64,000 bases of DNA. It comes from Cycas panzhihuaensis (Eukaryota; Cycadophyta). Position 1 is the first letter of the stretch. Every line of letters starts with the position of its first letter. Location of the stretch: the NCBI GenBank assembly GCA_023213395.1, contig CM041465.1, positions 22,878,001 to 22,942,000 on the forward strand, read 5' to 3'. A program made the position numbers and the translations under genes. The notes under the pieces were generated by a model. The model was not told where the DNA came from. It saw nothing but the letters and a program-made list of their open reading frames with translations, and made no database searches. Positions 22,073-32,500 of the stretch are shown here, in pieces.

Positions 22073-24855
22073 TGGATGCGTGTCTATGGGATAACCACCT
22101 AGCTAAGTAGGAATAGCGAGGATGATCAATAATGGTATCAAGGATACAGATAGAATCCTATGAGCAAGGCGAGTACCATGCAGGGCACCTCGTGTGCCAG
22201 AGCACGAGTTCGGGACCTGCGGGATGATATCCAACTACCTAAGGGTGGTTCCCCTACTTCAACTAGGAAGAGGGAAGGCAAAAAGGTAGCCTAGATAGGC
22301 TTCGGAGGAAAGTCCTCCCACCTTTGGATGGCCAGAAGGGGAGGAAAAGAATCCCCGAAGATTTCCCTATGGTAGAGGGGAATGACCAGAAGTAAGGTAG
22401 GCAAATAGCCTATGGCACGACTAAGACCTCCTCAGTTATTTGGCTAAGCAGATAGAACCGAGGAAAGAGGAAGGGGGTGGGAGTGATCGATCACCCCAAA
22501 ATCCCCCCTTGAGGGTATAACCAAAGGAAGCGAGAATGCTAGGGTGTGTGCAAGCAAACCAAGTCAAACAGAACAAGCCAAGGGGGCAAGGATAAAGTTT
22601 ACGAGCTAAGGGGAAAGGCTAAGGAAAATTTCCTAAGAGTCCTTTTCCTAAATGGGTATGGTATGTAAAGTGCAACATACAACATGCAAATAAAATAGGT
22701 TGATTTCCCTTTTTCCTTTATGTTCTCTAAATTACTACCATGTAACCTTTTCAAAATGGAAAAAGTGAAGCAAAGTAATGTCACATACCCGGGATAAAGG
22801 CGTGGTTAAGGCAGTAATGCTCCCACTATATACTCCAAGTTATTCCACAAAATAAGCGGCGAAAAGTCGTGATGGGGTAGAGCATAGGGCAGAGCGTGGG
22901 GCTTCCTTATCTTCCCCAAAAAGTAACAATAAAATGCTGGAAATGAAAAGGAAAGCAATAGTGAAAATAGAATGCTACGACAAAATGCAAATGGATTCAC
23001 TTACCTAGGAGAAAGAAGGGAGGAGAAGTTCCTCACGTTCTCCTTTTAACTGTAAGTGAACACAAAGATTTCCTTCCAGAGAAAGGAGGCTAACAATATG
23101 AGGAAGAGCACCAAAACATATATATGCATATGCTGAAAGCTAGATCTCTATACATACACGTAAGTACTCACCAATCGCAAGTTTACAGTGATAGACTATA
23201 GTCTAAAAATACCCAAATGAAAGGTATGTAAATAGGTGAGCCTCGGAGTGACCCACTTCTTGTAAAGGGTAACCCTACCCTCCCTCAAGTAGCCATGGAG
23301 TTGCGAGAGTATGGCTACAAAAACTAGCTGTAAACAGGGGTAACAAAAGTACAAAGGGAGCTCAAGGAAGTCCACAATAGACAGGAGTGATATAGGGAGC
23401 AAACTGGGCCGTTAAGAGAGGAGTTGAGCTAAAAGGAGCCTCTGGGGCTTATGCGTTGCCCGGATGGGAGAAATAGGCCTACAAACCAGTGTTGTAATAG
23501 GTGCAAATGCTAGTTTCAGTGGCTGGAAATGATCCCCTAATCCTTGCCCACTCCAGGGATAGCACAGGGGCAAAAGAGGAGGGCTTGGAGGGCAGAAACC
23601 TCTTAGGAGCACAAGGGTGGTACGAAATCCACCCAGCTCTATCCCAAACCTTGTGAAATCCTCTTGTACCACTGTCCTGGGCATGAAACATAGGAGAGGA
23701 GCCTTAAATAGCAGAGAAATAGCTATAGCAAATTAAGAGACAAACTCTAGAAACTAAGAAAAAGAAACTAGCAACAAGCATGCACAAAGCTGGGCATGAA
23801 CTGAGCAAGAAAAGAGCTTTAAATCAACAAATACCTCAAGTAGAGTGAGAAGGCATTTGCCTCTGCAAGAGCCTACTGAGAAGAGGCTAAAAACCTATGA
23901 AGAAGGCTAAGATACAACAAATATAGTGCCCCTACTGAGGCGACTGAGAGAAATCCTGCTTCTAAAACAACTCGGTGCTTTCCTGGGCAAAGAGACCCCG
24001 AAAACTCCTCAAGAATACCCCCTCTAGTGCGTGCAATGGGCTATGAGGATGTCACGGTGAGGCCTAAGGAGGGATGGGTGCAGAGGATCAGTTGCAGGTC
24101 CTAAGAGTGTAGTAGAGCAGAAGAGCAGAGCAGAGAGCAACACAAATTTCCTGGTTTTCCTTCCAAAAGAGCTAAAAAATATCTAAAAAATGACTTAAGA
24201 AGATCTTAAATACTCGGCCCTAACCCTAATCAAGTGATCAGGGCTCAACTGGCACTAAGGTGGGTCAAAGGACACATGGCAATTCCATAATAAATGCAAG
24301 AATTACCATGGCAGGTTTAAAAAATAGTTTATAATAGTCACACCACGGTATAAATCGCAGATCTTGTGATAAACATCATGCAGATTGCAAACTCGCCACG
24401 ATCTTGAGGCCAAAGGGCCAAACTGACCCAAACAGCCAACCAGGGCTACGGGCTAGGGCACTAGGAGGCCAGTAGGGGGGCAGGCCCACCTGCCTAGGGG
24501 CAAACAGTGAACCAAGAACCATAAAAAAGGTAATTAAGGGGCTCAAGGACATGACAAGGAGACTAAGTGGTGATAAATCAACATAACAAATAATCATCAC
24601 ATAAGTTGAATAAGCCTTAAGGGGAGTAGGGAAGATTGCGGGAGGTGACGTGGCCACCGAGGTGCCACAGTTGCTGGAAGTGTATCCCTGCTATAGTCGT
24701 CATAGGATAAAGAGGTGTAGATGGTACAAACCATCTACAGAAAACATGTAGCATGCAAGTAAGTACTCCTCACAAGAAGTAAAAGTAAAGTGAGAAACAT
24801 ACCTGCACTTACTTGAGTCAACCTCTCTGTATCCATTCCTAGTAACTGGGAAACA
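22073..24855 (-). repeat. Element C 3' LTR
   Basis: In plus reading it runs from TGGATGCGTG (22073) to GGGAAACA (24855). Direct repeat of 36107-38875. A TATA-like TATTTAAG lies on the minus strand at about 24207-24215, roughly 640 bases into the LTR, which leaves about 2.1 kb of R-U5. A splice-donor-like AGGTAAGTGAA occurs on the minus strand near 22997-23008. Confidence 0.87.
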
Positions 24856-24867
24856 TTGCCCCCTTAG
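24856..24867 (-). promoter_or_regulatory. Polypurine tract of element C
   Basis: Minus-strand AAGGGGGCAA adjoins the 3' LTR start TGTTTCCC, as in element A. Confidence 0.72.
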
Positions 24868-25275
24868 TAGCAGAGCCTAGCTGCTCGGAAGCATCATCTG
24901 ATGATGAATGCTGGCAACACAATTGTTAGTAGCACATGTGTATGCATATATATATAAATCATGACCATAATAGGAGTTAAGGGTGTTGACGAGTGTCATG
25001 GCAGAATGCGTGGATATGAGGATAAGGGTGGAGACCACATAGGGGCCATCTATGTGCCACTCAGGAATCGACTAGAAGATAAGAAAGATGAGGGGGCTAC
25101 CCCCATCGCAAAAAGATGCAAGAGATTGGGATAATCAAGTAGAAGAAATAAGTGAGCAAACTGGTAGTTGCCATAGTTTAACCTCATTAGCAGCTAGCTT
25201 TTGGAGGTGCGAATGGATTGCAAGATGATGTGCATGACGGCCTAGGACTTGGGTGATAGAACAATCGAACAAGTC
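24868..25275 (-). other. C: spacer between polypurine tract and aRNH
   Basis: No gene seen; collinear with A 5027-5375. Confidence 0.5.
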
Positions 25276-25698
25276 TCAGGGGTGGTCAGCAAGAAGAGGA
25301 AGGCGACGCTCAAGGATGAGGCGAACGAGACTATCTACCTTAGCATTGAGGGCCCGAGGAATGTGTCGGATGTTGACAAAGTGGAAATAAGCCAAAAAAG
25401 ACCTAGCGGTCGAAGCAAAGGCTCTCAAGTGAAGGCATCACACCTAGTAAACCTAGGTGAGATGGGACACCACAACCTGGGAGTCACAGAGAAGAACAAT
25501 TGATCCGTGATTGAAACAAAGAGCATCGATAAGAGCCTTAATAATAGCTCTGTACTTATCTTCGTTATTGGTAGCCTCTGGGAGGAAGACCCTAGAGCAC
25601 AGGAAATCATGTGCGGACAGGCCGCGAAGGATTCATGCAGTGGCAGAAGGTCCAGGATTACTACGGCTCCCACCATCGGTAAAGATGTAGAGAGACAT
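25276..25698 (-). pseudogene. Archaeal-type RNase H ORF of element C (decayed)
   Basis: The frame runs from ATG 25698 to TGA 25276, 141 codons. It shows FTDGGSRSNPGPSA with the first Asp, then TNNEDKY where A has TNNEAEY. The catalytic Glu position (AEY in A) is thus changed to Lys. LLCDSQVVVSHLT keeps the second Asp and carries CAG where A has a stop. TGA and TAG stops occur at other CGA/CAG/TGG codons. The frame is three codons longer than A's because of an insertion near the C-terminal acidic motif. The function of the intact ancestor is inferred as RNase H; this copy would be inactive. Confidence 0.8.
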
Positions 25699-26239
25699 GG
25701 ATGATGGAAGAGAAAAGCTCAATGGAGAAAATATGTAGTGATATAGGAGTTAGAGCAAAAAGAGGCTCATATGGCAAGCGATAAATGGCCGTGAAGGGTA
25801 GGAGGACCTAACAATGAGGCTACCCAAGGACAAAATCAAGCTATCTAACCACTGGTTGAGAGTGGGTGGAAAAAGGACATCCTGGGGTGTCAAAGGTTGC
25901 CTTAGAAGGTAAAGAATGACTCCAAGCTGGGGGAGCATTCCCTTTAGGGGTCCTAAGAGCAGGAACGAGCTGCAAAAATGGTTCTAGGGCAGTGAAATGA
26001 GCCAAACGAGTATAAACTCAGGTATGCACAGGAGTGGCACATAAAACGAGACAAGGGGGCCTTCAGCAAAAATGAGCCGTTTAGGGCATCATTAATGCGC
26101 CAAGAGAAATGGGTTGAAAGGAGACCACAGAGACGAAAAGATGAACTAGGCCAGAAAGCAGTGTTGGCCAAGGCAAAAATACTATCTCAAAGGCTACCTC
26201 AGAGGTGAAAAAGGAGGAAGTACCTAACGGGGGCCTCAC
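25699..26239 (-). other. C: region between aRNH and antisense promoter
   Basis: No gene recognised. It carries a decayed block collinear with A 5790-6240 and lies upstream of the antisense TATA box on the plus strand. Confidence 0.4.
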
Positions 26240-26248
26240 CTATATAAG
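26240..26248 (+). promoter_or_regulatory. TATA box of the antisense PMD gene, copy C
   Basis: CTATATAAG in the context GCCTCACCTATATAAGCAAA, matching the D copy at 20549. It lies about 680 bases upstream of the predicted start codon, on the strand opposite to gag-pol. Confidence 0.6.
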
Positions 26249-26433
26249 CAAACTTGAACGAAAAGGGATTTCATTCTCACGAGCTATTGTACAAAATCCA
26301 GAGCGCGTTCCTTACACAGTGGAGCTCTACCCTACTTCTGGGACACACAGCAAGAGATCCGGCCATTGGATTGGGGCGAGGAGGTAGTCAACGTGACTGG
26401 GAGAGCGAGGTGATGACCGCACAACCTGATCTA

Positions 26434-26912
26434 GTGAGTGGATTACCAAAACCCCTCCCGAAATCGCATTTGAGTTTGATGATTTTTATGAATTTTTAAT
26501 GCAATTTTTAGGCCCCTTAAGGGTAAAAAATGACCTCTCGAAGTCTGAATTGGACCTAGAGAGGGGCAGGACTAGGGCATTAGGCAGCCTTGGTCCTAGT
26601 GGGCCTGACTACAGCTTACCACAAAGAATTTTTAAGGTTTTTTGGGTCTGGGAAGCAACCCTTTTGGGGGGTGACGTTCGCACCGCGGCAAAGATCGCGG
26701 TGCCGCGATCTTTGTCGCAGGGCCCCGATGGGACTCGTCCTAAACTCTGTGGTACCATGAAGTTTAACATGGTGTGAAGATAGTATGAGTGAAGAATGAA
26801 AAGGAGGCCCCAAGGGTCCCCAAGTCTCGACCAAATGAGGCCAAGGGAGAGCCCTTAGAGGCCGAGAGCAGGTGTTGACTATAGATTGACACGTTTGATG
26901 GCATATTTGTAG
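26434..26912 (+). other. Predicted 5' UTR intron of antisense gene, copy C
   Basis: The donor GTGAGT (26434, context GATCTA) and acceptor ATATTTGTAG (ending 26912) are both conserved in D. The segment is T-rich early on and also holds a GC-rich palindromic array (26665-26775, GCACCGCGGCAAAGATCGCG and related units) resembling the LTR arrays. Confidence 0.5.
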
Positions 26913-26921
26913 GTGGTAATC

Positions 26922-28071
26922 ATGGTGGAGAACTGCAAGAACATTGGTATGGCTATGTTGTATTTTGTAGAGATGATGATGAGGGAGGATCGGTGGATCT
27001 TGGTGCAATGTGGCCTACTGAAGGTCATAAGGATGCCATAGTACATGTCAAATCAGAGGTTGTTGGTAGACATCATGTCGCATTAGGACAGGCGGAGACA
27101 CGTGTTCCATCTGCCCCAAGTAAGGGATGTGATGGTGACACTTAGAGACTTCTGGCAGATCCTCGGAGTACTAGTGACAGGGAGACCAGCATCATTAGGA
27201 GCATTGCCTAGTAATGAGGTAGCCCATCGAGAGGCGGCTATATTTTTTACGGGCCAAGACAGGTGGGAGGGGCGAGGAGTGCCTCTACATGGTATGGTGA
27301 TATCTGGGATTCCTCATATGAGGAAGTTGATGACACTATGCCTTCTATTCTGAATATCCTAGAAACAGAACTATAGAGATATCCCAAGCAGCTGGATCGA
27401 TGCGGTACGGAGGTCCGAGGTTGGGGAGCGATTGGATTGGGCCACCCTCATAGCGGTGAACCTTGTCGCTCAGCTGGACGTTATTAGGACGACGGGTAGA
27501 GGTGGATTATCTTACAGCACCCTCTTATAGTGCTGGTTCTTCGATCACTTTGCAGTTATGGTACCACCAGGGGGACCACACCCTATATTACAGTGGGCAC
27601 CCATGGTACACAGATGGCAGACTTGGTTCAGGGGAGTTGAGGATCAGGCACACGTAAGGAGGTCCATGGATGCTATGTCGCTAGATCTCCTTACCATGAC
27701 TGACTACACCTCGGATCCCTACCGGGCAGTGAGATGGGATAGTGACAAGGAGGCAGAAGTGGTAGGGGCTGCCCCTGAAGATGATGACGGTGGTGATAGA
27801 GAAGATGGAGGCGATGGAGGAGATGGGGCTAGTCTATCATGAGCTATAGAGGAGGCAGGTCCATCAGGGACTGTCGAGGAGACGAGGGGGCCTGTGACAT
27901 GAGCTCAGAGATTAAGGATCGTGGAGAGACCTAGGGAGACAGCTCTATCGACAGAGGGAGGGGCGCAGGCTCCAGTAGTGGAGGCAGTTGCAGAGGAGGT
28001 GCCAGAGGAGGAGGCACCAAGAATCGTGGAGTGCCGAGGAGGCCATTGCAGTAGAGGCTGGTGGCTCTGAG
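26922..28071 (+). pseudogene. Antisense plant-mobile-domain (PMD) gene of element C, exon with PMD
   Basis: The start is the first ATG after the predicted acceptor (26922). One frame runs without frameshift to 28071, with stops at about 27039, 27084, 27351, 27360 and 27528 and two more before the exon end (about 27840 and 27900). Residues 31-100 carry the family signature: CGLLKVIRM, LLVDIMSH, RRHVFHLP, VMVTLRDFWQILGVLVTGRP and LPSNEVAHREAAIFFTGQDRW. A middle part, RLDWATLIAVNLVAQLDVIR, follows, then an acidic stretch (DDDGGDREDGGDGGDG) and an EEAGPSGTVEE repeat-like tail. PMD proteins of the host act in silencing and meristem maintenance, and PMDs also occur in transposons. The role in this element is unknown. 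Confidence 0.72.
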
Positions 28072-28184
28072 GTGAGGCCTTACTTTCCTTGTTATTTGAT
28101 AGCCAGATGGCCACATGCTTTGATTTGGTTTTGGTTTGGTATGTGGCTAGATATATACTGACATATGGCATGTTGGGTTTGCAG
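28072..28184 (+). other. Predicted second intron of antisense gene, copy C
   Basis: The donor GTGAGG follows TCTGAG, and the acceptor GGGTTTGCAG ends at 28184. Splicing joins G to GT and keeps the PMD frame open in phase into the next exon, independent support for the model. D has a similar donor but a decayed acceptor. Confidence 0.5.
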
Positions 28185-28812
28185 GTACCACAGAGATCCA
28201 GCGGTTAGTAGAGGCTATGGTGAGGGAGATGTTCCCTCAGGTGTACGCAGAGGGGCAGCCGCCTATTCAGGCTGGGGATGCACCTAGATCGGCCGGTGCC
28301 CATATGGCATCATTCGCCCCATTAGCAAGGGTGAGGGATATGTGGGCTGTAGAGTCCCATGAGCACGTAGCATTCAAGGGATGGTTGCAGTGAGAGCTAG
28401 AGAAGACTTGAAGCAAGCGAGATGCAATGTAGAGTTGTGTATAGGCACTGGAGGCTCAGAGAGGAATAAGCGGAGACGTAGAGGGCATGATACGGATGGC
28501 AATCCTAAAGGAGCATCTTCGAGGAATGGAGGAGAAGTTCTGGATCATGGAGGAGAGACTCCGGGGAGTAGAGAGTGAGAGAGATCATATCTAGGCTCGA
28601 TACAATTAGCTAGTGGATTAGGTGGCATCAAGATCAAGCTAGAGTAGGACACATACCTACACAGCGACGACAACACCGAGGAGGCCACGCGATGAGGGGA
28701 GCGAGGCAGGGAGCTCCCGGAGGCTACGGAGGAGCCTAGGAGGCATGTGGTCCCCAGGAGAGTGATCACAGTGACCACGAGGTGACGCCCCTAGAGAGAG
28801 GTACCAGTAGGG
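28185..28812 (+). pseudogene. Antisense gene of element C, C-terminal exon (coiled-coil-like)
   Basis: In phase with the PMD exon it reads TEIQRLVEAMVREMFPQVYA and then a segment ending LARVRDMWAVESHEHVAFKG. Further on, after several stops and a probable frame change, come ILKEHLRGMEEKFWIMEERL and an RGVESERDH-type segment rich in Glu/Arg with heptad-like spacing, suggesting a coiled coil. Element E carries the same exon on the opposite strand at the right end of the window. The end near 28812 (TAG after GERYQ) is tentative. Confidence 0.5.
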
Positions 28813-29477
28813 TATGATGTAGGTTAGGATGTGATGAGGGAAAGCACGAGCCTCTAGGGGGTCACCATATAGAGATATATGATTGTACCCCCCCTGCAAG
28901 GACATTGGCTTCCTATGGATGATGTACTATCATTTGTATGTTATGAGGATTGATTTTGTATATATAGATGGGGTGATTGGTACCCCATTTAATGCATGAG
29001 ATGGTGTTCGTGGTATACATTGTAATGGATGCACAATGGATATGTATGTTTATGATGTTTTGGTCTTGGTGTGTACATATGAGAGTATATGTATGTGAGT
29101 ATGAGTATGCACAGATGTATGTTGATGTAGTAGGTGATGTTTTGACCATCGCATAGCTAGAGTTATGCTTATTTTTGATGTGGATGTGATGTGTTATTCA
29201 TTATGAGCTAGACACATATTTCCTTTTATGCAGGACCATATCTCTAGCATGGATGCACATGATCACCATGAGTAGCGGCGATGGATACGCGCGAGGCTAA
29301 GAGACAAGGTGACATGCATGTCCACGTGGGAGCATAGTGGGATATGCAAAGGAAATAGCGATGGGAGGGAGTGACGACACCCCAAGAGTCGCACTAATTG
29401 GGGGATGCCCAAATAGGGAGGCGAGGTTCCCAAGAAAGAGGGAACAAGGGTCCTACAGAAGGAACCAAAAAGAATGA
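28813..29477 (+). other. C: 3' flank of antisense gene / sense region after pol
   Basis: Nothing coding recognised. It includes CCCCCCCTGCAAGGACATTGGC (28888), a block also present inverted in E (63425-63460), and an AT-rich stretch likely to hold the antisense transcript's polyadenylation region. The stretch 29240-29477 matches A 6350-6600. Confidence 0.4.
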
Positions 29478-29538
29478 GGACTTAAGCTATCCATTCCACC
29501 TAAGGCTAGGGAGAATGTGAACAAGCTTAGGGTGGTAG
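29478..29538 (-). repeat. Single hairpin after pol, element C
   Basis: The arm CTTAAGCTATCCATTCC pairs with GAATGTGAACAAGCTTAGGG. Compared with A, TTAAATTG/CAATTTAA has become TTAAGCTA/AAGCTTAG, so both arms changed together. Confidence 0.7.
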
Positions 29539-29581
29539 TTTAGGCTCATTTCAGAGCATGGAGAAGGAATTGCTGAGAGGA

Positions 29582-32500
29582 TCATGCATAAAATTTCTTG
29601 GGGAATTTTTCATTGACCATCTTCTCAAATTCTAGGCCTCCTAAGGTGGCAATCCTATAAGCACCATTATCAAGGCTCTTGAGAACGACAAAGGGACTGA
29701 TCCATTTAGGCCCAAATTTGGTTAGGCGATCCTAGAGATATTCTAGCTTAAGGTCATAGTCCCAAGGTATAAAGGACGAGTACAAAGATGTTTGTCATAA
29801 GTCCTTTGTAAGCGAGCTTTCGAAGTGAGGTTTGCTTGGTAAGCCACTAAACGTCTCTCGTCCAGAGCCTCGAGGTCTGAGAGGCGAGCCTGATGGATAG
29901 ACTCCTCATCGATAAGACCTCTAAGGGAGACTCGTAGAGAGGGGATCTCCACTTCTAGTGGGAGTACCACCTCAGTTCCTTAGACTAAGAAGAATGGTAT
30001 CATTCCAGTAGTCATACGGATAGAAGTACGATAGGCCCATAAGGTGGAAGGGAGCCGAAGATGGTAATCTCTTTGAGATTGCGTGATGGTTTTCTTTAGA
30101 ATATTAATAAGGGTTTTGTTGAATGATTCAACTTGTTCATTTGCTTAAGGGTAATAAGGAGACGAGGTCTTATGAGAAATATTGAACTTCTCACAAAGCT
30201 CATCCATCTCCTTGTTACAAAAGGGGCTTCCATTATCTGTGATCAAGACATCTGGAATCTCGAAGCGGAAAATGATGTGCTGGTAGACGAAGGTGGCTAT
30301 CATCTTTCCAGGCATAGTAGACAGAGGGATTGCCTCCAGCCATTTTGTGAAATACTCTATGGCAGTCAAGATGTACTTATGCTACAACGAAGAAGGTGGT
30401 GATATGGCACCAATGAGGTCTAAACCCCATTGAGCAAAGGTCCATGGAGATATGATGGGATGGAGGGCCTCGGAAGGCACGTGAGAGATGTTGGCATGTT
30501 CTTGGCATCGTCGACATCTCAGGGCATAGGCATGGGTGTCCTTGAAAAGGGACGGCCAATAATAGCCCATGCAGAGGATCCTTTGGGCCATGGATTAGCC
30601 CCCAAAGTGGCCCCCACAAATGCCATGATAGCATTCATGGAGTATCTGGTCCACTTCATCTGAAGTGATGCAGTAAAGAAGGATCTCATCAAAGGATCTT
30701 TTGTACAACACTTCATATATGAGGAAGTATTATCTAGCGGTGGCACGGATGCGTGACCTAACTTTATTGTTGGCTTCAAGGCGGTATTGCTGTTGAGTGA
30801 GATACTGCACAATGTCGCCATACCACTCGTTATCAGCGAGTGGATAAGGAGAGGTGCCCTGGATGGTCAGGATAGACTCGTCAGGGAGAGAATCATCAAC
30901 GTGAATGTCGCACATGTTGGGAATGGGGGCATCGGCTAGTTGCTTTGACACTATCATTCCCTTCTTCGACTTCCTATTAATGATTTAAAGGTCAAACTCT
31001 TGGAGTAGGACAACCCAATGACCAGTCCTATCGGTTAGATTAGATCAAGTAAGTAAGAAGCACAAGGGATCAGATTGGACGATCACCTTGGTGGTGTTTC
31101 CGAATAAATAATATCCAAATTTCTTGGTCGCATGGACCAAGGAGAGGCATTCCTTCTCAGCGGGGGGATAGTTAAGCTCGGTAGCCATGAAGGTGTGATT
31201 GATGAAATAGATCACTCTCTCAATTCCTGAATCATCCCCTTACGCGAGCATCGCACCCAAGGATTCATCAGTTGCCAAGGTATACAAGATGAAGGGCCTA
31301 TCAAAGTGAGGAGGTGCCAATGTTGGAGCGGAGGCGAGTGCTTCCTTTAGTCCTTCGAAGGCTTGTTGGGCCTTAATCAACCAAATGAATAGAGCTCCTT
31401 TCTTTAATAGGTTGGTAAGGGGTTTGGCATTTATGGCGAAGTCTACCAAAAAATGCCTAAGGAAACCGAGCCTACCTAGAAATGACTTGATCTGTCATTG
31501 CGTTCTAGGAGGCAGTATGTCAAGGATTGCCTTGACTTTGTTTGGATCGATTTTGTTCCCTTACTTTGACACAAGGAACCCCAAGAGTTTGCTAAAAGTG
31601 ATGGCAAATATGCATTTAAGTGGGTTGAGACTAACATAATACTTAAAGCATTGGGTGAAGATGGCTCACAAGTCTGAAGGGTTATGGGCTCTAGTATGCG
31701 AGAGACCCATCATGTCATCCATAAAGACCTCCAATGTGTTGTTGATGAGGTCATAGAAAATAAAATGGGGTAATCTATGGAAGTGATAAGTCCAATATCC
31801 AATAGCTTCTTGACCTCCATCTTAATGGTGGCCGAGAGCTTAGGGTGAAGAGGACGCTACTTCTGGCATATGGGATGGGCACCAGGAATAGTGGTGAGAT
31901 TATGAGTGGCAATGGAGGGGTCAATTCCCTTCATGTTAGAATAATCCCATGCAAAGACATCCCAGAACTCCTGGAACAAAAGGGAATACTCCCTTACCTC
32001 ATCAGGAGAGCCTTCCATCCCAACCTTAATGACCTTGCCAAGGGCCAAGACTATGTCCTGGGTTGTCCCCATGCACATGGCATTCCCTTCCTCGAAATGG
32101 AGAGGGGCAAGGTCAATGGGAAGAGGTGGAATAGGGGACAGGATTAGGTCAGTGAGTGTGGACACAATTATAAGAATCTTCTCGTGGCCAAGCCTATGGT
32201 GACTAGAAGGAAAGTTGGGCATAGAGCCCACTAAGTGCTCAAGTAGGGCTTCATTGTCTTTAAAGTAATCCACCCCATGGATGACCTTACTTCGAATAGA
32301 TGAAGGGCTGGAGGAAGTGGGGATGACGGGGCCGTGATGGTCATCGGGTTACCTAACCTCCTCAGGAGACTCCAGGAGAGAGTCTCAAAGGGGCTCCTTA
32401 GAAGGAGCGAAAGGGAGTTCCTTGAAGCCATCACCTGCAGGGGTTGATGAAGAGGAAGACCCAATGGCGGATGAGTCAATACGAGCAATGACATGTGACA

